From Leishmania mexicana MHOM/GT/2001/U1103 (lineage: Eukaryota > Euglenozoa > Kinetoplastea > Trypanosomatida > Trypanosomatidae): DNA of 64,000 nucleotides. A program made the translations under genes and the position numbers. The notes beneath the pieces were generated by a model. It searched no databases. It saw only the letters and a program-made list of their open reading frames with translations, and was not told the DNA's origin. Below are positions 20,753-31,005 of this stretch, piece by piece (positions within the stretch are counted from its first letter, which is position 1; each line of letters opens with the position of its first letter). The stretch covers positions 124,001-188,000 of the forward strand of contig NC_018315.1 of assembly GCF_000234665.1 (NCBI RefSeq), given 5' to 3'.

Positions 20753-22516
20753 ATGCAAGTTGATCTTCGACGTCGCGGGCTGCAGTCCTTCGACCCCGCC
20801 GAGTTCGCCCATACAGACGAGCACCTACATCTCCTCCTACAGGTGCGGCAGTTGGATCTCTCGCACAACTCGCTGCACGCCATCCGTGGGCTTGAAGGGC
20901 TGACGCACTTGACTGTGCTGAACATTTCTCACAACGGGCTGCGCTCCCTCGGTGGTGGACTTCCGCTGACCCTGCAGGAACTCGATGCATCGCACAACAA
21001 CCTCGCCTCACTCCAGAATGCCGCTCTTCTGCCGTTGCAGTCCCTCACCTCCCTCAATGTTTCCTTCAACGATCTGGAAGACCTGCGAGGGGTTCCCAAC
21101 GTGACGGCGCAGCTGACGTACCTCGACGTGCGGTGCAATCGACTCAGCTCCCTCATAGGGATCGAGCACTGCAGTCAGCTGCGCACACTCCACGCAGAGA
21201 GTAACCTCTTGCGAGAGGTGGCAGACGTCGCCTCCCTCAAGTGTCTCTCGCTCTTGAGCGCCGTCTTTCTATCCGGCAACCCCCTGCTCCTGCGCAAGCG
21301 CTTGCTCACCCAACTCCATCTCCTGCTGCCCTCCAGTGTCGAGCAGAACGACTTGCCGACAACGGCGCCGCCCAGCAGTGTCCGCAGCTCGACAGCGGCA
21401 CCTCCCTCCGTGCCAGACACGTCGTCCGTCGGCTCACTCGATCACAGCACCATGGCTTCTATCAGTGAGTACCGCGAGGAAGGGCGTTGCGGCAGCGGGC
21501 ACAACACCCGGCCGGCAAGCGCGAACCAAGGAACAGCACAATCCATGCTCGACACCACCGGCATCCATGACTCTTCTGCGACGCTGGAGAGAAGGGCACC
21601 GCGACACGCGCACTCCTCCTCTTCCACACGGACCCATCACCGTCTGCCTCATCGTGGCACGTCCGACAGCGCTCGCCCGCTGTGTTTATCCGCGGCAGCG
21701 CCACCCACCACCACCGCCTCTGTCGCCTCTACTGGGGTGGTGGGAGGCGCGTCAGATAGCCTCGCGTGCCCGCGTCGTGCCCTACCGCATGAGCACCGCC
21801 TCACAGAAACCCCTGGCTCCGCCTCCATCTCCTCCTCACCTGACCGCACGCACGCGTCATGGTCCCCAGGGCCATTGCACAGCAGCAACGGTCGAGGCTC
21901 GCTGACTGCAAGTCTCTTCCCAGGCTCCGCATCATCGCCTCACCAACAGGGCGCCGTCGGTGCTGCACCGCAAGTCACGCGGTACGGCGAACGTCACAGC
22001 AGCGAGCTCGTCCGGGATGACCTGGAGGAGCAGCTCGCGCGCGTCACTGCAGAGCGAGACGACTATCGACGCGAGGTCGTTGCCCTGCGTAGAGAGCTGC
22101 GAGAGCTGCGGCGAACGTTTGCACGGCAGTGCTCGCAAGAGAGGGCGGAGGACCCGGAGGAGTTAACACAGGCATCTGTGCGCTCCGCAGCAGCAGCAGC
22201 AGCTCCGGGTCACGGAGAGGGGGATTCAAGCGGTGCGCATAGAAAGTCTCGCCACCCACAACAGGAGCAGCAGCAGCAGCAGCAGAAGCGGTCGCCGTCG
22301 GTGCGTATCCTAGCGGTAGAGATGTCCGCCCACTCATCGCTCTGCTCGCAGGACGGCGAGAGCGATACCCCCGATCCGCCCAACAACAACCGCCGCAACG
22401 CACCGCAGAACTCCGCCGCCATGAGCAACTCAGTGGGTACATCAAAGATGGACAGACGCGAGATTGCGGCTCTCTTTATGACAAAATTGCAGCAGAGCAG
22501 CTCTTCCGTGACATGA
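20753..22516 (+). CDS. Leucine-rich-repeat protein with C-terminal coiled coil
   Basis: Predicted 587 aa from ATG 20753. Residues 1 to about 190 are a run of SDS22-like leucine-rich repeats of about 22-23 residues: VRQLDLSHNSLHAIRGLE, LTVLNISHNGLRSLGG, LQELDASHNNLASLQN, LTSLNVSFNDLEDLRG, LTYLDVRCNRLSSLIG, LRTLHAESNLLREVAD, followed by a capping segment (FLSGNPLLLRKRLLTQ). Residues 200-415 are Ser/Thr/Pro/His disordered. A heptad-patterned coiled coil with strong R/E content occupies about 421-465 (DDLEEQLARVTAERDDYRRE). The end is low complexity with a glutamine tract (about 507-513). This LRR-plus-coil architecture is common among flagellar and cytoskeletal scaffold proteins; the specific partner is not evident. 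Confidence 0.85.
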   Translation: MQVDLRRRGLQSFDPAEFAHTDEHLHLLLQVRQLDLSHNSLHAIRGLEGLTHLTVLNISHNGLRSLGGGLPLTLQELDASHNNLASLQNAALLPLQSLTSLNVSFNDLEDLRGVPNVTAQLTYLDVRCNRLSSLIGIEHCSQLRTLHAESNLLREVADVASLKCLSLLSAVFLSGNPLLLRKRLLTQLHLLLPSSVEQNDLPTTAPPSSVRSSTAAPPSVPDTSSVGSLDHSTMASISEYREEGRCGSGHNTRPASANQGTAQSMLDTTGIHDSSATLERRAPRHAHSSSSTRTHHRLPHRGTSDSARPLCLSAAAPPTTTASVASTGVVGGASDSLACPRRALPHEHRLTETPGSASISSSPDRTHASWSPGPLHSSNGRGSLTASLFPGSASSPHQQGAVGAAPQVTRYGERHSSELVRDDLEEQLARVTAERDDYRREVVALRRELRELRRTFARQCSQERAEDPEELTQASVRSAAAAAAPGHGEGDSSGAHRKSRHPQQEQQQQQQKRSPSVRILAVEMSAHSSLCSQDGESDTPDPPNNNRRNAPQNSAAMSNSVGTSKMDRREIAALFMTKLQQSSSSVT

Positions 22517-23200
22517 ACGGGTGCGAGGGGAGGCTGTGTAAGAAGAGGGTCAGCGATAGGGTGGTCTCGGGCTGTACGCGCGGCTTCACTGTATGCACCT
22601 CTATGGACACACACACGCCCGTGTCGCATGTCGTTTGCGTAGTTGGTTGTCTGTGTGCGTGGTGCGTTCCGTTGGAGTGAAAAGGATGTGCAAACGGGGC
22701 AGGAGCGGTGGCGCACGCCCCCCCCCCTCCTCCTCTTCCACCCGCTTATGCGAAACGCGGGTACTCTGAAGCGTCCCCCCCCCCGCCCCGTCACCGACGG
22801 CGTCGCACAAGTGCGCCATGCTCTCGCGCTCTAGAGCACCGCTCATGCCTTCTCCTCTTCCCCTCGTTCCTTCTACCTACCATGGCGGTGAGGGGGAGAC
22901 GTATCAGCGAGGCGTGGCGCGGTGCGCTCCTCAGCGTGCAACGGACATCTCTGTAGATACGCGCTCACACCAATACGCCGACACACGCACACACACACAT
23001 ATATATATATATATCAGCACATATACATACACGTTGACGAGCAAGCAGCGGTGAAGAGCGCTGCCCGTCATACTCTCTCTCTCCCCATCCTCCTCATCCT
23101 CCCTCCAAGGGAAAGAGGCACACGCGCAGCCGTTTGCGAGTGGGCGTCTTTTCCTTTCGTTTCTGACTCTCATAGACCTAGTCGCGTTGTGCCTGCAGCC
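22517..23200. other. Intergenic/UTR region upstream of mitochondrial DNA ligase
   Basis: Short spacer with poly-C runs (22719-22727, 22776-22785) and a CA/TA microsatellite at 22980-23035. The ligase frame is open back to 22922 but the encoded sequence there is repeat-derived. Confidence 0.6.
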
Positions 23201-25489
23201 ATGCTGCACTCGTGTCGTCGGCTGTTCAACACCCTTCCGTTTGTGCCGATGGCCCTCAGTACCCTCGACATACTGGAGCATCGCCTCCAGGCAGCTGGGC
23301 TGGGTGGCACAACCAGCACCGCTCCCACTCCCAAGTCGCGTGCGGCACCGAGCGCCACCGGCAACTACAGTGCGGCAGACAAGGCGGATCAGCTCAAATG
23401 GTTCAGCAGCAGTGTCGACGCCCCATTCTTCATCTCCCCCAAGCACGACGGTGTGCGCCTCATCTCGTACGTCCCTCCAACAAGTCCAACAGAGCCCCCA
23501 TCTCCGCAGCAAGCATCAAGCACAACCAAGAAGACCGGTGCCACCACAGGCGAGTCGCCACCGTTGATGACGTGCTACTCGCGCTACGGACGTCCCATCT
23601 ACGGTCTCTTCTGGATTGAAGAGGAGCTGCGCCTCCTGCGGGCCCTCTGCGGCGACGCCTCCCTCATCATCGATGGGGAGCTGTACCTGCACCAGACCGA
23701 CATGGACGCCCCACGAGCGAGCCGGGGAGGCCGGCCTGACGCCCCTGATGGTAGGAAGAAAAATCCAGCTAGAAGGGCGCTGCCGTCTTCCGATGCTGAC
23801 GGAGCCAACAACTTCAATACGGGCTTTCTCGCCGTCTCTGCCCTCGTCAATAGATGCCGCAGCTCCACCTGCCAGTGCGCGAGCGAGGAAGGTGTCCTGA
23901 AGTACGTCCCCTCCCTGCCTCGCTTCTGCGTCTTCGATGTTCCCTCCTACAGCCCGTCCGCCAATCCACTGGCACCCCCCACCCGCGATGCGCCGACCGC
24001 CCTCTCGGCAGCGTCACGTCTTCACATTGTGGCCAAAGCCTCCGTGAAGGATGATGGAGACTCTCAGCAAGTCTTGGCAGAGTTGCAGCGCGTCCGCAGC
24101 GACGTTACCGATGCACTTCGACTCAACGATGTGGAGCAGCTTCGCATCGTTCCGAACGTAACACCCTTCTCGCAGCGACTCCGCACCATGCACTACCTCT
24201 TCGAGCTGCTCTCACGCGCCATGGAGTCGCCGGTGCTGCGGCAGCACTTCTGCCCGACATCGGCGCGCATGTGCGCCGCACCGACAACACGCTCCATCCG
24301 CGGCTGTCGGAAGCACACATCCACGGCAGCACAAGCGCAGCAACCACATAGCGGAATCGGTCAGCACCACGGCGGTCACTTTGTGTCTCGCATCCCGTAT
24401 CAGCTCGTGAAGTCTCTCGAAGACACCACGCAGCGGGTCCTGCCCGTGTACCTTGACGCGGGCTACGAAGGCGCCGTCATCCGCGCCCCGGTGAACACGT
24501 ACGACTTCAAGGAAAAGACGAAGGGCACGCTGGCGGCACTCGTCGCTCCACTTCTGCGGGCCGCTGAGACGACGAAGACTCGTCGAGGTCGGCACCTGCG
24601 TGGGACAAACACCGGTGCAGGTGAAGCAAGTGGTCGAAGAGCTCGAAACCGCGCCGCCATGCTACTCTCCCTAAACACCAGACCTGTATTAGGTGCGGCC
24701 ACACCGCTGATGGTACACGCGTACAGGGGCAATGCTCCCTGTTGTGAGCCAATGCAACCCATCTCGCCGTCCGATGCCGGTCTCACTGATGCCGAGCTGG
24801 ATGTCCTGGACGTCGTGGCCGTGGGCCGGCGGGCGATCTTGCAAGGTGCAAAGCTGCCGCTGCGCTCGATGACCGCTGTCAAGGTACTCACATACCACGA
24901 TCGCGAGTATCCCATCCTTCGCCCGCTGCTAAAAGAGCCATCGAAGAACCCCAGAACGCGGGAGCTGGTGTCCATCCCACGCTCACACGTGCGTGCTCTC
25001 GGGTACCCCATAAAGCCAAGCGCCGACACGGCACTCAGCGACGACAACGGGGCGACGACGCTGACTCCGGCCACCCCACCGGGTGAGAAGAAGGCGACGA
25101 AGAGGAAGAATCATCCCACCACTTCCGGCGAAGGTTCGACTGTCTTCTACGGACTTCAGTGCTTGGCTGAGAACGGACTCGTCTTCAACGTTTCCCTGCC
25201 AAAGATGACCCTCGCTCAACAGAAGACACTGCTGCAGCACCTCCTGAGCGCGGGGCGCGACGCGATGCGGGACGGCAGGGAGGCCGCATCTCCCACCATG
25301 AATACCCATCATAACAAGAAGTCGAAGGCCAAGGCGCCGTATGGAGGGGCTACACACGCGGGCGCCTCTAAGATCGTCTCCCTCACAGGGCTCTACGCGA
25401 CAGTGAAGTTCAGCACCCTGACCGAGCACGGCCTGCCTCGCTTTGGCAGCGTCAAGGCCATTCGCGGGGGTAAAGGATGGTTCATATGA
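23201..25489 (+). CDS. Kinetoplast-type ATP-dependent DNA ligase (LIG k family)
   Basis: Predicted 762 aa from ATG 23201, which starts a presequence-like N-terminus (MLHSCRRLFNTLPFVPMAL), consistent with import into the mitochondrion. Nucleotidyltransferase motifs are in order: motif I KHDGVR with the adenylated lysine at residue 81; motif III IDGELYL near 158-164; motif IV GYEGAVIR near 422-429; a motif V-like VKVLTYHD near 565; and a C-terminal OB-fold motif VI-like LPRFGSVKAIR near 742-752. Joining nicks uses ATP to adenylate the enzyme, transfer AMP to the 5' phosphate and seal. Trypanosomatids have two mitochondrial ligases (LIG k alpha and beta) that join kDNA minicircle gaps; I cannot decide which this is, and no second ligase gene is adjacent here. 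The roughly 260-residue spacer between motifs III and IV is much larger than in minimal viral or bacterial ligases. Confidence 0.85.
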   Translation: MLHSCRRLFNTLPFVPMALSTLDILEHRLQAAGLGGTTSTAPTPKSRAAPSATGNYSAADKADQLKWFSSSVDAPFFISPKHDGVRLISYVPPTSPTEPPSPQQASSTTKKTGATTGESPPLMTCYSRYGRPIYGLFWIEEELRLLRALCGDASLIIDGELYLHQTDMDAPRASRGGRPDAPDGRKKNPARRALPSSDADGANNFNTGFLAVSALVNRCRSSTCQCASEEGVLKYVPSLPRFCVFDVPSYSPSANPLAPPTRDAPTALSAASRLHIVAKASVKDDGDSQQVLAELQRVRSDVTDALRLNDVEQLRIVPNVTPFSQRLRTMHYLFELLSRAMESPVLRQHFCPTSARMCAAPTTRSIRGCRKHTSTAAQAQQPHSGIGQHHGGHFVSRIPYQLVKSLEDTTQRVLPVYLDAGYEGAVIRAPVNTYDFKEKTKGTLAALVAPLLRAAETTKTRRGRHLRGTNTGAGEASGRRARNRAAMLLSLNTRPVLGAATPLMVHAYRGNAPCCEPMQPISPSDAGLTDAELDVLDVVAVGRRAILQGAKLPLRSMTAVKVLTYHDREYPILRPLLKEPSKNPRTRELVSIPRSHVRALGYPIKPSADTALSDDNGATTLTPATPPGEKKATKRKNHPTTSGEGSTVFYGLQCLAENGLVFNVSLPKMTLAQQKTLLQHLLSAGRDAMRDGREAASPTMNTHHNKKSKAKAPYGGATHAGASKIVSLTGLYATVKFSTLTEHGLPRFGSVKAIRGGKGWFI

Positions 25490-25987
25490 CCTCTTTCTTT
25501 CGTTAGTCGTAGGCGACCCAGGCGGGGGAGGGGAGAAGAAGGGAGACGCGCGTGTGCAGAACCTGACGGATCATCTCCTTCGCCAAGAAACAGTAAACCA
25601 CAGTGAGGACGCTGGGCGTGTCGCGGAGAGATGTAACGGGATAGGAGGCTCCGTCACCGACGAAGAAGGAGAGGAGAGTCCTTCATCCCAAGCAGGCGCT
25701 TCATTTGTTTTGTTGTTGTGCGCGTGCGGGCTTAGGCTCACGTTGCGTGGCTTCGGTTTTCGACCGCGCCATGGGTTGGTTCGGATCGCACCCCAGCTTT
25801 CCCAGCTGGCCGCAGCGTGTTGGATAGACAAGCAGTCTCTGGATGCACCTGATCCACCTCTCATGTCCGCCATCTCAAAACTCTGCCACGCATCCGCTTC
25901 TCCTCCCTCCCCCCTTTGTACCCGTGACGCATCTTCTGCTGTTTGCCAACTCAGTCGACTGTACTCGCCTCCCACGCGCAGGAACGC
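25490..25987. other. Short intergenic region
   Basis: About 500 bases of mixed sequence without long repeats; no gene supported. A C/T-rich stretch at 25888-25920 precedes the next start. Confidence 0.55.
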
Positions 25988-27922
25988 ATGCGGAGGTCAG
26001 CCTTCTCTGCTCAGCGCGACGCGCAACACCGAGGCGGTAGTGCGCACAGCAGCACCAGCAGCAGCAACAACAATGGTATTAGGTCGAATCCAGGCGCCCC
26101 TCCTGCAGCCTCGCTGAATGTGTGGGCACGCGCTCGTCTCCTCGACTCCACAGCGCAGATACTCGCAGCGCAGCCGGCAGACCCGCTGCGTGTGCTGAGC
26201 GTTCGCTTCTCTATTGAAGCCGTCCTGACCGCCACCTACCCCACAACGTCTGCCCCCACGGGGGAAAGAAAGTTGGAGGTGGAAGCGGGTCGCGTGATCG
26301 GCGCGCCGTCGGCGTCAGGGGCAGCGAAGTCTACCGCGTTCAGTAATGGTTCCGAAAAGCCGAGCCTGTCTATTGTCACGAACGGCCGCAACACGTCCGT
26401 ACCTACAGTGGAGCACCTGATAGAGCAAAGCTGGGTGAGGCGACGCCTGCAACCGTACGGCCTGCACGCAGTGGCGCGGTATACGTGTGCGTGTCCGCCG
26501 CTGCGTCCCCCGCCTGCCGCCCCAAGTCACTTTGCGGTAAGCACGTCACCTGTGGACAGTGCGGAAGTTCTCGATGCCGCTACCGCCAGAGCTCCGGACG
26601 CCATGTCGTCACCTCTGCTTCCTCAGTGGATGGACATGTTTGCCTTGCTGCATCGACAGAGTCGCATGTCCTATGTTGAACTCGCTGCCGAAGCCAAGCA
26701 CTGGGATGCCCAATCATCCAGTGCGGCTGTGATGCCGCCAGTCGACTACAACGCCGCTGAAGAGATTCCTGCCTCGGCAGTGCTTCTGTGTGTGATGGCG
26801 GTCATTGAAGAGCACCTGCGCCGTGCAGAGTGTGGCGGGAGAACAAGTGGTGCTGAGAGACCGTCTCGGCTGTGCCGCCGCCTCCAAATGTCAGTGAAGC
26901 TGCTGGCGCTGCAGCTCCTGGCAGCCTTCATGGATCTCCAGCACAACGCCGAGAGCACCCAGTGTAGCACCAACAGCAGCAGCGCGAGTGCTCTCGATCC
27001 AGGACAAGAGCACGAAGTTCAGGAGAGCAACCACGATGACAGGAACACCACAGCAGAGGACACTCATGTCTGTCACATCACACGCGGCGTTTATCTCCTG
27101 ACCGCCCATCAGCTGGATGAGCTTCATCACTGGATGCACTTCTGTTTGCGGGAGATGATCATTTCGCCCCTCTCACCGCATACGCCCGGCACAACCGCCG
27201 TGGATGGAAGAGACGCCTGCGGTACCAGGAGCGGTGAGGCAGACGAACTCGCTACCGGGTCACCGCTGGAAGCCCTTAAGTCACGGGCCACAGCGTACCT
27301 GACCCGCGTTCTTGGGAGCCCTGCACATCCCATGGCAGCGCCAGCGAGCATGCTGGGCGTGGTGTTTCTGGACACCTTCGTTGCGTTCATGGAGCGCCTG
27401 GCCGCCGTTGTTGTGGCCCACCAGCAAACAGCAGTGGCAATGGCCATCGCCCTCTCCGCTCGGTTGCCACCGACAGCCACGGCCTCAGCAGGAGAAGCAC
27501 AACTACCAGCATGGGTGATGGAACATGTCAGCAAGTGTGCTGATGCCGTTGTACAGCAACAGACGGCTCTGCAAGATGGCTTGATGCCGGATGCAAGCGC
27601 CTCTACAGTGCCCCTGGCGTGGCGGGTGTACGTCAATCAAATCTCTGAGCTTCTGGCACCCTTCCAGCGCGACGTTCTGGCGCACATTTGTCGAGAGCAG
27701 CAAGACGAGGAAAACCACCGCGGCACCTTTAATGATGGAATCCTGTGCAAACTCCAAAGACGGCTCCTGTCATGGGCGACGGAGGCGGAGCACCGCCATG
27801 CCACGGCTCAGAAAAGCCTCACAGCGGACGACTTTTCTCCCGCCGTGGTGGCAGCTGAGGTGGTGGGTGCGTGGGTGTCGCATGTATTCGAAGCCTACAC
27901 AGTCACCCTCTATCCGAATTGA
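25988..27922 (+). CDS. Unrecognised mainly helical protein
   Basis: Predicted 644 aa from ATG 25988; upstream only a TTG could start the frame. Residues 1-45 are Ser/Asn/Arg-rich and may be disordered or a weak targeting region. From about residue 45 there are amphipathic helices: WARARLLDSTAQILA, a MDMFALLHRQSRMSYVELA segment near 217, SAVLLCVMAVIEEHLRR near 265, LQMSVKLLALQLLAAFMD near 300, HQLDELHHWMHFCLREM near 380 and LDTFVAFMERLAAVVV near 460. No transmembrane span, catalytic signature or Cys/His cluster stands out. Codon use matches the neighbours. I cannot name a family; an alpha-solenoid-like or adaptor-type protein is possible but unproven. Confidence 0.7.
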   Translation: MRRSAFSAQRDAQHRGGSAHSSTSSSNNNGIRSNPGAPPAASLNVWARARLLDSTAQILAAQPADPLRVLSVRFSIEAVLTATYPTTSAPTGERKLEVEAGRVIGAPSASGAAKSTAFSNGSEKPSLSIVTNGRNTSVPTVEHLIEQSWVRRRLQPYGLHAVARYTCACPPLRPPPAAPSHFAVSTSPVDSAEVLDAATARAPDAMSSPLLPQWMDMFALLHRQSRMSYVELAAEAKHWDAQSSSAAVMPPVDYNAAEEIPASAVLLCVMAVIEEHLRRAECGGRTSGAERPSRLCRRLQMSVKLLALQLLAAFMDLQHNAESTQCSTNSSSASALDPGQEHEVQESNHDDRNTTAEDTHVCHITRGVYLLTAHQLDELHHWMHFCLREMIISPLSPHTPGTTAVDGRDACGTRSGEADELATGSPLEALKSRATAYLTRVLGSPAHPMAAPASMLGVVFLDTFVAFMERLAAVVVAHQQTAVAMAIALSARLPPTATASAGEAQLPAWVMEHVSKCADAVVQQQTALQDGLMPDASASTVPLAWRVYVNQISELLAPFQRDVLAHICREQQDEENHRGTFNDGILCKLQRRLLSWATEAEHRHATAQKSLTADDFSPAVVAAEVVGAWVSHVFEAYTVTLYPN

Positions 27923-28767
27923 GGAAGAGGTGTACGCATACAAACGGGCATCCACATCCATCCATCCATCCACACACGCACGCACGCACGCACGCACATG
28001 CGCGTGGGGACATAACAGTGATGTACGATGTCCGTGTGCCTGTCGGCGTTATCTGTTTGTTTGTTTGCTTCCTTTCTCGGAAGTACCGCCCTCATGGAAG
28101 AACCGCAATGAACGGCAAGACCGTTGCTGTCTCTCGCTCTTCGTCAGAGGCGCTCTGACGCACACACATATATACTCTTTGGATCCAGTCTATGGTGTGC
28201 CCCCCCCCCCCTCTCTCCCCACCCCCGGCCCTGCTCCATCCGAGCGGACACTTTTATGTGGGCCGTCCATCTCACCCTGAAATTCGTCGATAACCAAAAG
28301 CAAATAGAAAACCAAAGGGCAAAAAATGCGTTTTGAGGGGCTGCGCGTGTAGCCGCGTGCGCGTGCTTGTGTGTGTGTGTGTGTGTCCTGTCCATGACGC
28401 GAACCGCGCACAAGCATGCATGTGTGCACGCCTTATGCCGCGACGGGCGGAGTGCATGTACTCCCCCCTCTATGATCCTTTGCCCCCCCCCGCCCTCACA
28501 CACACACACCCTCGCCCCCCATCCCGAGCACTCTCCACTCCACGTTGCTCCTGTGATGTGTGTGACGACCTCTCACAGGAATCGCCGACTCCCCTCGCTC
28601 GCACGCCCCCACCTCTACCCCCACCCCTCCCTCCTACGCCTTCCATCGCACTGTCCCTGGTTGTTTCTTTAACCGCATCCGCACAGCGCTGACGGACGGA
28701 CTCACGTGCGCCCATACACAACACTCCCTTCTCGTTTTTTCCCTTTACGCCCGCCAAGTCATTCATC
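27923..28767. other. Intergenic region upstream of Pumilio-repeat gene
   Basis: Contains CCAT and CGCA repeats (27957-27995), a GT repeat near 28370-28386, poly-C runs (28200-28211, 28482-28490) and C/T-rich sequence. No gene supported. Confidence 0.6.
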
Positions 28768-31005
28768 ATGGGCAAGAAGGCGGAGTTCGCCCGATCCCGC
28801 TTCAAGGAGGTGCGGCAGAAGCGCGAAGAGCGCATGCAGCGCTCTCGAACGGAGCGGGACCGGCGCCATGGCGTCGACAAGTGGGAGCGCAAGATCGACA
28901 AAGTTGTTGTCCAACGACCCCTCCCCAACGAAGCCCAGCAAGCACTTCTCCTTGCTCAGTTTGCGCAAGCGTGCCGACTGGTCGCTCCCAGCACGGACAT
29001 GTGCGTCCTCATGCGTCACTACGCCAAGGTAGCGGAGGGAGCGGAGCAGAAGAGTACGTCGACGACGATGGTGACTACAAGTGCGCCATCGACCAAGCCA
29101 GCCACGCTCAAGCGCAAGCGTAACGAGGAGGAGGAGGCACCCGCTGCAGGCGCCGCCTTTCTCAACACCGTTGCAGATGCGCTTCTGCAAACCCAGAACG
29201 CACCGGCAGTCATAGAAGAAGCCGCGGTCAGCGCGAAGGACGGAGAGAACGCTCTGGACGACGACGACGACGACACAGTGACGGTGTTGCAGGACATCCT
29301 GCAGGATGACAGCGGCCGCCGTGTGGTCGCCACCCTTCTGGCCTCCTTGAACGCGGTGCACAGCAGCAAGTGCGAGGCGGTAGCCAAGGCCGTGCTGGAG
29401 CAATTCGAAGAGAATGAGCATTTCCCTCAGCACCATGTGGCGTGTCGTGTCATGAGCGCCCTCGTGCAGTTTGGCTCAGATCCGACGCGGCAGGGTGTTC
29501 TGAACCTCCTGCGCCAGCGCAGCACAACCATCGAGGGTGTGGAGCGCTTGCTCTCTGACCGCCACACCGCCGGCACCATCGAGCAGCTCCTAAAGAGCTA
29601 CGGCAGGGAAACCGCTGCCTGGCTCTGCGAGGTGCTCTCCCTCTCCACCCCCGTCACCTCGTCCTCTGCTGCAGAAGCCGGGGGCAGGAAAAAGAAAGCC
29701 GCCAAGCAGCGCGACGCGGCCGCTGAGGAGACGGCGTCTGGCGAGCGCATCACCACCGAGAAGCTCATGGAACTCGTTAACGGTCCGGTGTCTGGTCAGG
29801 TGCTTCTTCAGCTGCTCCACACCGACGCCCGTCGCGAGCTGCTGAAGCGCCTGCCTATCGCTGAACTCCTCCAGTCCAAGCGCGGCACCGCGTTCCTCAC
29901 GCAGTTGTTGACGCTGACGGCCTCCGTCGCCACAGGTGAGGGCGACGAGAGCAGAGAGGCAGAGGCGGTGGCTCTCTTTAGCGACGTACTGGAGCGTCTC
30001 GGGAATGACCTGGGCGAAATGGCCATCGACAAGCGTGCGAACTTCGTTGTTCAGGCGCTGATCCAACTTCTGCCGGCCATGGGGGCTCAGAGCGCGAAGC
30101 AGCTGGACCGCCTGGAGCGCGGGCTGGGAGGCGCTGCCGGTATCTCTGCTTTGGTGGCGCACGGCAACGGCGTGCACGTCGTCCTGTCCCTCATCGACGC
30201 TGCCCTGAAGCTTCCTTTGGAGTCTGCGGTGGAGGGGCTGGCGGAGCAGCTGGTCACGCGGCACAATGTCACGGACCTTCTGTACCACAAGCACGGCAGC
30301 CTCGTGGTGCGTCGCCTCATGCCTCTCATCTCCCGCAAGGCCTCCAAGGTGGGCCGCCTTCTGCAGGGCATGGTGGAGCAGGACTTTTCGAACCTAGTGT
30401 ACACGGAGGCCGGCAACTTGGTCGTCACGGCCTATCTCACTGCACTCGGCAAGTCGGGCGCGTCGTTGCTGGCGCAGAAGCTGTCCGGTGGAGAGGACCT
30501 GCTCTCGATGTGCCGCAGCCCGTACGCATCACACGTGGTGTTCACTTTGTTTGACCTGGTGGACCCCACAACGCACACACTTCTGTGCAACGCGCTAAAG
30601 GCGCACGTCCTGCCCCTGTCGACACACGTGAACGGCCGCTTCATTGTGGAGAAGCTGATCTCCGCCAGCCGCGATGTGCGCGAGATCGTGTCGCGCCAGT
30701 TTCTCTCCTTAGCCCAGGAGCGAGGCACGCAGCATGTGCTCTGCGCATTGCTGGCCAGAATGGATGCCCGTGGCAAGCAGGCGTGCGTGGAGAAGACGAT
30801 CATGCCCAACCTCACCGCCCTCGCCACCCACCAGTGCGGTTCGATTGTGCTGCAGAAGTTGATGCAAGCGGAGCCGGCGGTGCTGTCAGCGGTGCGGCAG
30901 CGTCTCTCCGCAAACTCACTGGTGCGCAACGACTTGGCGCAGAACTTCTTTGGCAAATTTGTGGTGCAGATTGCGCAGCAACCGGAACAGGACCAACCCC
31001 AGTAG
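28768..31005 (+). CDS. Pumilio-repeat nucleolar protein, Nop9-like
   Basis: Predicted 745 aa; ATG 28768 begins a strongly basic start (MGKKAEFARSRFKEVRQKRE) like a nucleolar localisation signal. A six-Asp acidic patch lies near residue 165. From about 170 to the end there are degenerate Pumilio (PUF) repeats of about 36-40 residues; examples are the units with GRRVVATLLASLNAV, RANFVVQALIQLLP, HGSLVVRRLMPLI, AGNLVVTAYLTALG, YASHVVFTLFDLVD, NGRFIVEKLISAS, GTQHVLCALLAR, CGSIVLQKLM and FFGKFVVQIAQ. The many divergent repeats spread over the whole chain fit the Nop9 type (an 18S rRNA-processing factor of the 40S pathway) better than compact cytoplasmic Pumilio regulators; a trypanosomatid nucleolar PUF protein is the alternative. 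The Lys/Ala-rich insert near residue 310 is an extra. Confidence 0.8.
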   Translation: MGKKAEFARSRFKEVRQKREERMQRSRTERDRRHGVDKWERKIDKVVVQRPLPNEAQQALLLAQFAQACRLVAPSTDMCVLMRHYAKVAEGAEQKSTSTTMVTTSAPSTKPATLKRKRNEEEEAPAAGAAFLNTVADALLQTQNAPAVIEEAAVSAKDGENALDDDDDDTVTVLQDILQDDSGRRVVATLLASLNAVHSSKCEAVAKAVLEQFEENEHFPQHHVACRVMSALVQFGSDPTRQGVLNLLRQRSTTIEGVERLLSDRHTAGTIEQLLKSYGRETAAWLCEVLSLSTPVTSSSAAEAGGRKKKAAKQRDAAAEETASGERITTEKLMELVNGPVSGQVLLQLLHTDARRELLKRLPIAELLQSKRGTAFLTQLLTLTASVATGEGDESREAEAVALFSDVLERLGNDLGEMAIDKRANFVVQALIQLLPAMGAQSAKQLDRLERGLGGAAGISALVAHGNGVHVVLSLIDAALKLPLESAVEGLAEQLVTRHNVTDLLYHKHGSLVVRRLMPLISRKASKVGRLLQGMVEQDFSNLVYTEAGNLVVTAYLTALGKSGASLLAQKLSGGEDLLSMCRSPYASHVVFTLFDLVDPTTHTLLCNALKAHVLPLSTHVNGRFIVEKLISASRDVREIVSRQFLSLAQERGTQHVLCALLARMDARGKQACVEKTIMPNLTALATHQCGSIVLQKLMQAEPAVLSAVRQRLSANSLVRNDLAQNFFGKFVVQIAQQPEQDQPQ

